This document shows, piece after piece, positions 25,654 to 37,756 of a DNA stretch of 64,000 nucleotides. A model generated the notes under the pieces. The model ran no database searches. It saw nothing but the letters and a program-made list of their open reading frames with translations, and was not told where the DNA came from. Made by a program: the position numbers and the translations under genes. This DNA is from Sipunculus nudus (lineage: Eukaryota; Annelida; Sipuncula; Golfingiida; Sipunculidae), in NCBI GenBank assembly GCA_026874595.1, contig CM049316.1:72383176-72447175 (forward strand). The letters run 5' to 3'. Position 1 is the stretch's first letter. Every line of letters starts with the position of its first letter.

Positions 25654-25918
25654 TGGATCATTTCTTGTATTAGACTAATGTTTGATGTGGATTATGTAGT
25701 GGTAAATGGATCATTTCTTGTATTAGACTAATGTTTGATGTGGACTATGTAGTGGTAAATGGATCATTTCTTGTATTAGACTAATGTTTTATGTGGACTA
25801 TGTAGTGGTAAATGGATCATTTCTTGTATTAGACTAATGTTTGATGTGGACTATGTAGTGGTAAATGGATCATTTCTTGTATTAGACTAATGTTTGATGT
25901 GGACTATGTAGTGGTAAA
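25654..25918 (+). repeat. 53-bp minisatellite, five copies
   Basis: Units begin at 25654, 25707, 25760, 25813 and 25866 with 'tggatcatttcttgtattag' and end in 'gtagtggtaaa'. They are nearly identical (a t/c at 25692 and a g/t at 25790 are the visible differences). Copy A has one diverged unit near 7090. Confidence 0.95.
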
Positions 25919-26199
25919 TTATTGACCGATAAAGAAGAAGGGTTGTTTTGTAAGTGAAAGGGATCGTTGCATTTTACGACAAACAATTGAAGTGTGGACA
26001 AAATCAACGAAACAATAACAGCATTATATTATTTGTACTTGAGATATGATTCGAAGATAGATGTCCGTGCATTTAAACTATGTTTAAGTGCATTACTCAT
26101 AGTTGCAGTAGCAAAAATATCAAATCAACTGCTTTATCCGACAATATGTGTTGTTATTCAGCAAGGAATATAGGCATAGATTTCGTGTAATGACTTAGC

Positions 26200-26320
26200 C
26201 AAAAAGCAGGCATTACACGTGATGCCATGAACTTTTAGGCATTTCATGAAATGCCTGAGTGAATCAGTCATTTCGTGTAATGCATGAAATTTTCAGTCAT
26301 TACACGTAATGCCTGAAGTT
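26200..26320. repeat. Palindrome cluster around AGGCATTTCATGAAATGCCT
   Basis: A perfect 20-bp palindrome (26237-26256) is flanked by inverted 'caggcattacacgt' (26207-26220) and 'acgtaatgcctg' (26304-26315), which can form a long imperfect hairpin. Copy A keeps only a degenerate version near 7371-7437. Confidence 0.7.
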
Positions 26321-27649
26321 GGGCCTTCGAGAAAACTATCGGCGCTCGGCCATTCGAAGATCTGGTCCACGTGGGTTTACCTTGTATAGCATGTGTGTGT
26401 GTGTGTGTTTGTGTAGCGTGTAGAAAGATCTAGGATGTTCCGCTAACAATGATATAATTTTTGGCCATTTATTCGACATGGGCAGCTTTAATTCACGCGA
26501 TTCCTATGATATCTGAGGGTTGCCGATTGCCCGGTCACGCAGATTGTCATTGTAACCTTCCTTAGAAAGAGATATATGAATTTATCTATGTCTGTATAAT
26601 CCTTAGTAAAACAGTTTTGACATATTATTATTGGTTATTCGCAGTTTATATTTTATTAATATTATCATTCATTAATGCTGTCAGGGTAATATGGTATTTT
26701 TATTGTGACAGCACCGCACTACAAGTCGAAATAATACTATCATGTTTACATGTTTGTGCCTGTATGTGTATCCACTGAAAAACTTTTCTTTCCTAGTTTG
26801 TATACATTTAGGAACTTTGTGTATATGTACAGGTGGATCCAATCTAGCTTTACAGAGACCATCTGTGTACTGGTTAAAACACATTTTTGGGTTGTATTGG
26901 TAGCACGACACGGTCCATGATTATGCATATTCAGATAACCGCAAGCTTCGCATGTTTTAAGTTTCAAGTGTTCTGCGTGACCTTACCGGTAAATATTTTC
27001 AAAACGTGCCAGAGCATTTTTTAGAAATAAATGACGTCACCCCTGGGGCCGTCAGTTCAGCTCCATATGGCACCATGTCAGGTAGCCTCATCCGTGATAT
27101 GTCGTTTACAGGTAGGCTCCCACTTTATCTATGTACATAGTCATAAAAAATGGCAGTGTTATCTTTTGTCTTGTAATCTATGTATCATGTATGAATGGTA
27201 ATATTATAAATATTTGCATTAAGATGTTTATTTTTAAACATAAAGACATATGGATATGTACCTTATAAACATCATCTCACTAGACCACGTTTAAACACTG
27301 CCGGCCACGTCGGTACAGAATAAGGATCTATAAAAGCTATTGGAGAGACGTGTTTGAACTGTCTCAAAATAAACAATGGCCCAGAGGAACAAATACTCAG
27401 CCACCCCATGCATAACTCAAATGTGGGTAGTTTCTGTAACATGCTTTCCCTTGGGATTGGCTAAAAATAGGATAATAATCCAGGATCAAAAGGTGTCTTG
27501 TTTAATGGAAGCAAACTAAACAACAAGAGCAGGTGTGTAAATTTGATTACCAGTGGCGCCACCTTGTGAATGCGATAATATATCATATGCATCGTACGAA
27601 TGCGATAAATCTTTTCCAATAATTCTATCAATATTGTATTTATTATATC

Positions 27650-28255
27650 AAATAAGCTCCAAGGAATCATAACATATGATTGAAGGCTAAATTGTTCTTA
27701 TTTAGAGAGTTATCTGAACGAAAGTGGACAACAACATTTTGGAGCGCATAAAACCGTTAAACAGAGGTGGCGCCACCTGCAGGTGATATTCACATGTCGT
27801 TCATGTGCTGAGTGTGAACAGTTTGGTGAAGAAAGCAGGTAAGGTGTTAGAGGATTGTGGTAAAAGAAAGGGCGGGACGGACTGAAGGGCAAAATTTGAA
27901 CTCCGGTGGAAACATCGGTCTGAAAACAATCCTATTTAATAAAGTATTCTTATAATTCAATAAGCTCCAGGGAATTCTTGCATTTAATTTGAAGGCTAAA
28001 GTGTTCTTATTAATGGCTTATCTGAACAAGGTGAGACAAAAATTGGGGCACTGAAATTCGTTAAACAGAGGTGGCGCCACCTGCAGGTGATAATCACATG
28101 TCAGTCATATGCTGAGTGTGTAAAATTCGGTGAAGAAATCAGCAAGGGTCTAAGAGATACGTGGTGAAAGGATGGGGCGGGACAGACGGACGGACAGCCG
28201 GACGGACGCAGACCATTTTAGTAGGCCTTCCTTCTACGGCAGGGGACTAATCATC
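27650..28255 (+). repeat. Tandem ~300-bp units with overlapping palindromes (copy B)
   Basis: Counterpart of 8890-9470. The palindromic core AGGTGGCGCCACCT is at 27765-27778 and 28069-28082, with CACCTGCAGGTG at 27774-27785 and 28078-28089, unchanged despite substitutions around it. Confidence 0.85.
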
Positions 28256-30612
28256 GTGTTTCCCCATATTAAAGAGGCACTAACATCTGAAGAGCAAAAA
28301 AGGAAAAAATGTTGACTTTGAATAGATCTTTGACACTCTGACCCGAAAATCTAAAAAATCACATATCAATCACAGGATAAACATATATGCAAAATATGAT
28401 GTTAAAGGCTGCAGTGGGTTCCTAAGATATCTGATAACAGATTTTACCAAATACATGGAAACAGGTAAAATCAAGATTTTTTTGCCATCAACAAAATTGG
28501 AAAGTTCCGTGAAAACGTCGTCTTAAAATAAATCCAGTTCAACACATTCAATTAAGATCACTTGGTCTATCTTATCGTTGCATATGATTTGAAGCATCAG
28601 ACATCTGAATAATATGTATTTAAAGGGACATAATCAGGAGCAATATTATGCCTAGTCTTTCACACTATCAGTTCAGCTCTATACAAATATTTACCAGCAA
28701 TAACAACCCAGCACACAGGCTCAGAACCTGGCATACGGCGGTTTAGCACCTTGTTAAGACAAGCTGGTAAACACAGATCACGGGTATTTGATTACAAAAA
28801 TCATCCCGCGTGACCGAAGGACCGATTGCAAGCCGCAACACGTGATGTTTAAGCCAACAGGATCGTGTATTTCATTTATTGGGCCAAGTCAGTCAGCGAA
28901 TCTCCAGACTGACACGTGTTGTAGCCCGCCTATGCATGAGCTGTTTTTATGTTTACACCTTTGATCGCGCCCGGTCCTTTGTTTTTAACAATCGTTTACC
29001 GAATAAACAAACGTTTTCAGATCAATAGGTTGGCAGGTACCAATTCATTTTTAGTTAAGAGGCTGTTTTCCGTCTTAATTCAACGTGCTTTTTTTTAGGT
29101 GATTGGACCCCTCTAAAGTAAATATGAAGGAAGTTGAGGAGATATTTGGTAGAAAAGGGGACCGGAAAGACGGACGGACGGAAAGATGAACGCGGAAAAT
29201 CTTTGTATTTCCTCCTCCTTCGGCAGGGGGAATAATCAAGCGAAGGAGTATTGTTATTGCCCATACAAATAACGTTTTACCTTAAACACTCCATTTGAAA
29301 ATTGTATTTAAACACTGAGAGAAATACTGCCGTCTGGCAACAGTGCTTCCATCTGGCGGACGAACCTGGAACTGATCTTATTATATAGGTTCTTATTTCT
29401 TATTCTTATCTGGTTCTTATTTCTGTCCCTATAACACCCCGTACATTTATAGCACTCCTGGAGAAATTTACTGAGAAATTTACTAATCTCACTCAGACCC
29501 AAAGCCCGGTCCATTCAGCTAGAAATATATATGTAATACATGCTAATTCTTACAGTACAAACTACAGTAATGAGGGCCCTGCTTGAAAAAAAGCGGCTCC
29601 CTAAAGTAATCACTGTGTCAGTCCGTCCGTCCTTCCATTAATGACGCTTTTCGCACGGGATATCTCAACAACAACAAGCTAAATGTTTCTTAAATTCGCA
29701 AGGATGGTAGGTACATAAGAGGGCTAATGACATGTCGAATTACAGACCTGTCGGAATTCCAACATGACCAACAGAGCACAATCGGTAATTTTCTTTGGCG
29801 TGCGATATCTCAACAGAAAATGTTTGAACTTTCTCATATGCACAGAGATGATTGGTATCTATAAGGGCTCCAGACCTGTTGAAATATAGACCTCTCAGAG
29901 TTCTCATGCATATGGTCGCCAGAGCAAACTTGGCGATTTTCTTTTGCGCGTGATATCTCAACTCGAACATGCTTGATCATTCTAATATTCATAGGAATGA
30001 TTGGTACCTATAAAAGCTCCACCCTGGTCGAAAACACGTCCGCCAAAAATCCAATATGGCAATCGGAGATTTTCTGTTGAAAAAAAATCACATTCAGAAT
30101 ACCCTTGACCTTTTTTTCAAATCCATAGAGATGATTGGTGGCTATTAGGACTTGAATTATCGAATTGATTGTGTACAGCACATATAATTTCTTACATATC
30201 TTCTTTAATATGACTTGAACCAGTATGATTCTTAAACACTCATACATATAGATAAAAAAACGGTTTCTGTTTGTCACGCTTTTAAACTATTAACGACACT
30301 TTTTACCCATATGCAAACTAGTCTAGCACTACCAGAATTGCGGGGACCTTTGAGTGCCATTGTCCGACCATACCTAGTTCTATATATCGTTAAACAACAC
30401 AGTACGGATAATAACACGAGAATAATTGATGCCGTTTGTAACCAAAAAACGTAACTTGCTATTCAAATGGTGTTTAGATTCCCAGAGTAGTGTTTTTCAC
30501 TCCAAATCAGCTGGCACAAATCTTATTGTTTCCTGAACAAATCGAGGCGGCGCTGGTACAACTTGGTATTCTAAATTGAGAAAAAAATATATTTAAAGCT
30601 ATATTTATAGAT

Positions 30613-31402
30613 TTAGGTGATTGTGTTTGTATCTACTACGTAACAGGTTTTAGTTTTGGTTTTAAACCGAATATGAAACAAAACTTTTGTTTATACTAAT
30701 TTTCTCCAAATTGCGATCCAATTAATGTTTATTCTAGGGTAATTTTCAACGAATTTTGACTCAAATTTTTCGCTTATCTTATTCATAAATAAAATACCAA
30801 AATAAAAATCCATGGAACCGTTCTTCAGATATCTTGCGGATACTCACACATATACCCGCATCAATGCATGCAAACGACGCATTCAGTGTGGTCTTTCTTC
30901 CGCTTTACGGTAAGGATATGACTCTTCTTATACAGTAGGTTTGATGGATGAGTGGGGGGGGGGGGGGGATTCGCATAGGTCTGTGTTGGTTCACTCACTT
31001 AGTATAGTAAGGGGGGATTCAGGTAGTATTTTGGGGCGTTCTGTAGGTTGCCTTAGTTGGACAGGGTTTACACTATAGGAGATAAATTAAATATATCTCA
31101 TGAAAAATATTTTGACTAGATATCTGTTTTTAAACAATCCGGAACACACAGCTGCAATTTATATAAATAACATCAAGTTTATTTGTACGTAAGTACAAGT
31201 TTTAACCAGGGATTATATCCTTAGAAGGATTATACCCTAAGCATGGATATTTCAGCAAAGAAACAAGCCAGAATGATATTTGATACTAGTTTACACACAG
31301 AACAATATTATATGTAACACAAACATATATATAATATTTATTATATATGTCCAATTAGCTTTACGTCATGAAGACCGACTGAGTTGCGTCGCACATCCCA
31401 GG
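30613..31402. other. Noncoding; poly-G tract at 30954-30968
   Basis: No gene recognised between the duplication and the hAT-like element. Confidence 0.5.
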
Positions 31403-33431
31403 CAGTGGCGTACCTAAGGCGGGTGGGGCGGCAGGGGCGGTCCGCCCCGGGCGGCACATTCTAGGGGGCGGCATTTCGGGATTAAGTATAATGAAGTGGC
31501 ATGAAGAGTTCTTAAAAAAGTAAAAATGTTGCCTTTTTTTTAAAAATTAGCGAGAAAATCTAAATGTTTGGTGTTTTATTGGCTGTGCGTTCCAGTTCTA
31601 ATATTTCAGGAATTATAAACTGCATGGGCAGTGGAACCAACCAGATGATTTGCGAACGATCTCTGTAGAGGCAAACTACGCAAGAAGAAATACAAATTTG
31701 TTGTTATTCTTTATTAGATCAGCGGTCTCGAAATGTAAGAACGCCATCGATAATCTGATCAGTCATGCAAAGGTGTGTATTTCAGGGCCGTCTACGTTTA
31801 CATAAATCCCTAGGGGGCACTAAGAAGGGAGACACCCTGTAGAAAGGTCAATGGCCCCCAGTGTTAGGGATGGGGTGCCTCTCTTACACACTGTGCGGAA
31901 AATGTTATAACCAATTATGTTGCTCTTTCCTTGAAATGTTTAGAGAATTTCCACTCTTGAGCTATCGGATTCCATGATATTTAAACAGCCTGAAACAACC
32001 TGGAATGTAATTTTCCATGATTCCCCTTACTCTTACAACTGTCACGTTAAAGGTGCCCATTCGCCTACCTTTTTAAAAATTATTTGTGATTTCTGGTTTC
32101 CTCTAGGTATACATAAATGATCAAAAGGTAATTTTGATAGTGAAACGTTCTTATAAGGCCATCGTGAAGGATGTATGAATTTGTTTATCAACAATAGGAC
32201 TGTAAACACAGCAATGTTGACAAACGGAAAAAAACATGTACCATAAGGTGGAAGGTTGTATATATGCGGAGGTAGAAAGGCCAATTATTGTAAAACGCCA
32301 TTTTAAAAGCTCTGGCTTATCTGACTTGCTACCAGATGCCCTTGTTGAATTTGTTTTGTTATAAACATTATAAACATGTTGATATAAACATAAAAGGAAG
32401 CCTGTGTGCTCTGATATTTATACGGTCTCTTACCTATTTTTATAAAAGCTCCAAGGGATTACCTTTAGTATATAAATGTTAGATAAGTGATTTGGCCCCT
32501 GTAAAATACAAATCTTTACAATATCGTGCATAAATTGAGTACTAATTAAATTTCTGTCTTTTGATATACCATTGTTAATAGAATTTAATGTTGATATGAC
32601 CTGCATAATATTTTATGTAACGTGAATAAAAACGACCTTTCACCTAGATCTATGTCGGAGTTATTTGATCTTTAAGATCGCATTTGAAATATAAATCTAT
32701 AATAAATGTCCGGCGGGATGAATCCCCCTGCAACATAACAAATAATCATAAGTTCATAAAAAAAACTCACAAAGTGCAGGAATATAATCACTAATCCTAA
32801 AATAATATTGCTGTAGCCTTGAATTAAAGCATTCTTGTAACTTTGATGCTATTGTAATTAAAAAAAGTCATAGTTTATCAAAACCGATTTTTTTCTTTTA
32901 TCTGAAAACATTCAACGTGCCCTGCCTACTCATAACTCATGAAATTCTGCGTTTTGAGTAAAGAGTGTAGCTGCTGTCATATGCGATAACAAGAGGTTTG
33001 AATTGTGGAAGTGACAAGGTATTTATATGCGTTGAGAATTGAATGATGATTCACCAAAGTTTTTCTACGTTGAGTTTAAGCTAACCATAAATCCTGTTTA
33101 ATTGAAAACTTAAGGAACCACATTATTTGGGTATCCTGCAGTGTAATTTTTTTCTAGTCACTACATTTCTTTTCTGTGCACTTCCTAATGAAATATACTT
33201 GTTTGAAGCTAGAGCGATCTTTTGATTTACATTAGCGAAGAGATGATTGGCGAAGAAATTTCCTGCTAATGAAATTTATCCATATAATTGCGTTTTTGTC
33301 AACTGAAAGCAAATAAAAAGGAAATTTGACGGGATATGTTTCTATATTTGGTAAAGTTTTGTTATGATTTGTATGAAGGGCGGCAATTTCTAAGACCGCC
33401 GCTGGCGCCAATGAGGCTAGGTACGCCGCTG
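31403..33431. mobile_element. hAT-like DNA transposon, no intact transposase
   Basis: The left end begins CAGTGGCGTACCTA and the right end finishes as the inverse TAGGTACGCCGCTG, a 14-bp terminal inverted repeat with one mismatch. It is followed inward by matching GGCGGC-rich subterminal sequence ('gggcggcattt' at about 31465, 'agggcggcaattt' at 33378). CAGTGGCG-type ends are typical of hAT elements. No 8-bp target duplication is visible (atcccagg versus atatgttt), and no long reading frame remains in the 2,029 bp. It appears non-autonomous or decayed. It ends about 70 bp before the transposase relic at 33503, so it may have inserted into that older element. Confidence 0.6.
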
Positions 33432-33502
33432 ATATGTTTTGAATACAGTGTTACGCCACGTGTTCGACGAGAGGAAAAAGTGTTAAGTTGAATTGACTGC
33501 CT

Positions 33503-35311
33503 GCCTATCTGCTGTGAAGGGGGTGGTGAAGTACTTCAAGAAAACTGGCCTGTCCAACCTGTTATGCAAGTGTTTGGTGCAGTCATGTGAAACATGGTAA
33601 TTAAATATAAGAAGAGCTCCCTTATCTATACAGAATAAAACAAAATACATCTGAGATATATAAATAATGTTGTTTAAAGACAGACAAACAGACGAACTAA
33701 CACATTTCGGTAAAAAAAAGTTGTGTACCTAAGACTAATATATTGTGCTTTCAGGTGGAATTCAACATTTGATATGCTGCAAAGCATGATGGAACTGAGG
33801 GATGCGGTAACAACAACAATGGTACAGCACGCCCCTGCAGATGTCCAGAGGGTCTCTGTGATCAACCAGGATCTTCTGCAGGAACTTGTGTCATTTCTGA
33901 AGGCAATATAATCTTTCCTTTAAATATGGACAGCTTTGAATTATGATCAGCCGCAAATCATAATTGTAAAATTAAAAAACTTTTATGCTTTGCGATGCTG
34001 CATTAATTTAAGTAGGAGCTTTAAGACCTAGATATTCATATATACCATGACACTGTACTAGATATTCCTATATACTCTCCACGTTTTTGTTTTTATTTTG
34101 AAACAGATGTTGATGATCGCTACTGCAGAATTAGAAGCAAGCAACACCCCAACCATACATCTTGTGTCTCCTTGGATTGCATAAATCAAGTCCCACTGCA
34201 AAGTCCAGGAAAGCGATTCAGAGGCCATACAGGTTCTGAAGACCACACGTATGACCTACCCAGAGGTAAAATAATGATTGTGAATAAAATATATGTATGA
34301 ATATGACCATACTAAAATAACATATTTGTTATATATGAAAGATCTTATATTTGAATAATACAATATTGCTCCATACTATTATAATATAGTTATTAATATA
34401 CTATCTATTGTAATAATCCATTGTTAGACATGAGAATACACCAAGAATAATATTTCAGTGTGAATAAATTCAGCTTGGGCGTCATATTTTATAATTGGTT
34501 TGGATGCACATAATCCTATACATTCCACTTTTTTATGTCAGACAAAGTTCACACCGCATGACGTGCACAGGATGGCTGTGGTCTAATCCCAAACAGCACA
34601 GTATGAAGGTGATCCCACAGAACCAAAGACAGTCAACACTAGATCTCATCATGTAATAGCTGAAGGCTGCTCAACTACCTGACCACATCGATATGAGAGA
34701 CCGCTCCCCTCCCCCGAAAAAAAAAGTTCAGCATCTTTGATGACGATGATGAAGAGGAAGAGTCAAAAGGTGGCAAAATACAGAACTTCAGGTACCACTT
34801 CCGAAACACAAGGTGATTTATAAATATTTTTAAACACAAGTAAATCCAGGTGATCCATTATATCTTTTTTATGTATATTATACATCTTAAATTTACCAGG
34901 CTGAAGAAATAGCTTGATCTAACCTCAGGTGACACTACATTATATAAAATATTCTTTGAACTCTGCAGTTAAAACTAATCGCATGTTTTTTTATACCAGT
35001 TTGTTTTTTGTTTACTTTCAGATCCCCTTGTTTTGTGGAGACAGCACACAATGGAGTATCTAAGACTATCCACTGCGGCAAGGGATGTTCTATGCATCAT
35101 GGCGACAAGCGTAGCATCGGAAAGAAACTTCAGTGTGGCAGGACAGGTCATCAGGCAGAGGAGGACCGCTCTATGCAGCACGGCCGTTGTTGATGCTCAA
35201 CAACAGTTTGACAACAACTCGGTGATTTGCATTTTATATATGTTATATGGTTTTTGTGTGACTAGTGGTGTTGGAAATTTTGTGACTAGTGGTGATGTAG
35301 TTCTATTTTGA
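33503..35311 (+). pseudogene. hAT (ZBED-like) transposase relic with introns
   Basis: Ordered hAT blocks survive on the plus strand. Block 1 (about 33503-33596) reads VVKYFKKTG and ends at a GT donor. Block 2 (33755-about 33902) reads (R)WNSTFDMLQSMMELRD and QELVSFLK. Joining 33596 to 33755 is phase-correct but gives Trp where the family has the Arg of RWNS. Block 3 (34107-34265) reads ATAELEASNTPTIHLVSPWIA, then an in-frame TAA (34182-34184), then KSHCKVQESDSEAI. Block 4 has FTPHDVHRMAVV ending at TAA 34584, and FDDDDEEEESKGG from 34736 in another frame. Block 5 (35022-35219) is the C-terminal dimerisation region, DPLVLWRQH and ATSVASERNFSVAGQVI. The stops and frame breaks make it inactive. 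The zinc-finger N-terminus is missing, probably lost to the neighbouring insertion. Confidence 0.85.
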
Positions 35312-35326
35312 TGAACAAACATGTTT

Positions 35327-35327
<1 letters not shown>

Positions 35328-35372
<45 letters not shown>
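35328..35372. repeat. (AT)n microsatellite
   Basis: A nearly pure AT run just downstream of the transposase relic. Confidence 0.95.
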
Positions 35373-35375
<3 letters not shown>

Positions 35376-35459
35376 TTTTGTTAAACTGTTCTGTTGTGCA
35401 CTCTCTTATTAATAAATAGTGATTTTTGTGTGATTTTTTATTTCATGTTACTTTATAAA

Positions 35460-35692
35460 ATTTTTGCGGGCTGATTGCGGGCTAGAGTTTGAAATTTTTG
35501 CGGGGCGGGGCGGGTGCGGGCTGAATGAGAACTCTGCGGGGCGGGCGCGGGCCAAAAGATTGGTATAGTAATGCCTTGCGGAGCGGGCTGAATTTAATTT
35601 TTAAACTGCGGGGCGGGCTGCGGGCTGACACTACATATAATGTGGCGCAGGTGCGGGTTCAGTTTTTCGGCCTGTGCAGGGCCCTAGTAAAG
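35460..35692. mobile_element. GC-rich 3' subterminal region of the hAT relic
   Basis: Repeated 'gcgggc', 'gcggggcggg' and 'gcgggctga' words fill 35465-35665, ending in 'tgtgcagggccctag' (35677-35691). CAGGGCC-type termini with GC-rich subterminal repeats are known for hAT elements, so this probably marks the 3' end of the element encoding the relic. The matching 5' end was not found. A C tract follows (35699-35714). Confidence 0.5.
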
Positions 35693-35714
35693 GCAAAGCC
35701 CCCCCCCCCCCCCC

Positions 35715-36640
35715 AACTTTAATGATAAACAGGACAAAAGCCTCTTGACTGAACTTAAAATGCTGTACATTTTATTCATCTATTGGAATATGTGCATGTT
35801 AAATGTCAATAAGACATTAAAGGGGCCTATTCCCATAAATGTTAAATGTGCTTGAAATATAGCGTGTTCTCTTTATAATAGTATGGTGTGTGTCAAGATT
35901 CATTATTAACAGGTTGTTTAATCCTGTTCATAGTAGGAATAAGCTTCTTGTTTGAGAATTGTTGCCCCAATGCAAGATCAGACCTCTTGTCATGCCTTTT
36001 TGTCATGGTAAACAAATAAACATACACATTGTTTACTTACACACAGAATCATAACAATGTATAAAATTTGAATTTGAGATAGTAAGTTCATATGCAAAGA
36101 TGGTTTTGCTGGGCAGCTGTTATCGCAGGATTATTTGTTTCATACGAATTACATGCCATGCAGATAAGACATTATTATTCACACGGTAGTCGGAGGAATG
36201 GCCCCTGCAATCTTGTGCTTAGAACCTTTACTGTCTGATTCGTATAAAAAAAATATCAAGGAAAACATGCCGACAAGGGTACTGGTACAGACTACACGTG
36301 TCACTTCTGTTTGGGAGAGGTCTCCCAAATTACGCAGATTATATAATGGTCAGGTGACTCGCGGTTTACAATAATATTGGCGACCTGATTGGCTGCATGG
36401 AACAGTTATTCTCATGATTATTAATTAAATGAATATGCTATTAAGGTCACGTAAAGTTCATGGTGAGGTCAATTCATTTCATTTTCACTTTTTTTTCAAT
36501 TCATTCAATTTTCCCTTTAATTCGAATTCAATTTAGAATTGACCCCAGGTCTGGCTACATGTACTTCTACATACAGTAATATTAATTCATCGCATATTTT
36601 ATGTTTTAATTTACACATTCTCTCAGTGTGTATGCTTGTA
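35715..36640. other. Noncoding
   Basis: No gene recognised. A short inverted repeat 'gggagaggtctccc' lies near 36313. Confidence 0.45.
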
Positions 36641-36745
36641 CGGGTTATGCTCTGGTCGGTGATCAACATATATAGCCTTTGGCCAATGTTATTTATTTTA
36701 AACCTAAAGAAAATAAAGATTTGTTATGTTATGTTATGTTATGCC
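36641..36745 (+). mobile_element. Possible 3' end of a non-LTR retrotransposon with (TTATG)n tail
   Basis: 'gaaaataaagattt' is followed by four to five TTATG pentamers (about 36722-36743). An AATAAA-like box then a short tandem tail is typical of CR1/L2/RTE-type elements. No coding part is present, so this is a truncated copy at best. Confidence 0.35.
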
Positions 36746-37694
36746 GACTTTCGTCGACTACATACGTTAAAATAAAGTAAACAAACCTTTAACTTTAATT
36801 GTTTGAATCGGGCAATGTCTCCAACTGTTTACACACTATTTATATCTACCGTTTAAAAAATGGGCGTGTGCCTTTCAGGTGTCAGTGGTTATTTGGCTTT
36901 GACCTTTGGCATTGATTTTGACCGTTGGCATGGCCCCAGGGAGGATTAAAAGTAGCTCACAATAAATACCGGTTAAAGAAAAAGTTGAAACAAAGTCACG
37001 TGATACGACAGCGCCAAAAACCTGTGGCGAACACAGGAAGAGACGAACAAAAGCAAGACCCAGTTGTGTGGTGTTCCTTTCTTTAGTTCGTGTAAGCTGC
37101 GACAAGGATGGCCACAAGTGACACGAACTTGTTGCCCCAGTAATGTAGTATACTGGACGCTGACATTGACAGGTCAGTGGTTCTTTTAATTGTGAGCGAA
37201 CTGAATCTGTGAATGCATGATAACAGAGATTAAATAAATTAGAATTAGATTTTACAAGAAGTGGGACATTACCGATGTTACAATAATAAGTCAATAGGTG
37301 CGACATTGTGGTTCAATTAAATGTCTAAATAGGGCGAGGCCGGCACATACAGAAAAATAAAGCAAGTACCACTACTAGTAATAAATGTATCACATAAATA
37401 GAAGAGGTTACCTTTATAACATTATTAATCACCAGTTTAAGGCGCTTATTTGATCTTAATACTATTATTGCATCTATTGTAAAATCGTATCAAGAATTTT
37501 CCGCCACAGGCGGGGGGGGGGGGGGTGAGAATTAAATGTTTAAACGTTTTACTTTTCTGTTTCATGAGGCATGTCATCCCGGTATCACTTGGGCAAGGAC
37601 AAGTCTTTGCTTTGCAACGCAGGTCTCATAATGTATGATAAACAAACCATCAGCTGTGAATTTAAGTACACAAGCCAGAGGCCCTTGGCATATA

Positions 37695-37731
<37 letters not shown>

Positions 37732-37756
37732 ATATATATATATATAATATATTTTT
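36746..37756. other. Noncoding; G tract and AT microsatellite
   Basis: A G tract (37512-37525) and an interrupted AT run (about 37695-37752). A 143-codon minus-strand open frame (36875-37306) has no recognisable motif and I do not treat it as a gene. Confidence 0.45.

Larger units (their letters stand above)
24065..30612 (+). repeat. Large direct duplication, copy B
   Basis: About 6.5 kb is collinear with 6350-11826. It is longer because of an 800-bp segment (24421-25220), a 53-bp minisatellite (25654-25918) and an extra ~75 bp near 27390-27465. It lacks the long AT array of copy A. The right edge is just after 'gaaaaaaatatatttaaag' near 30580-30612. Confidence 0.92.

Noticed and set aside
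36875-37306. 143-codon minus-strand open frame
   Set aside because: No recognisable motif, cysteine- and leucine-scattered composition, and no neighbouring exon. Best regarded as chance.
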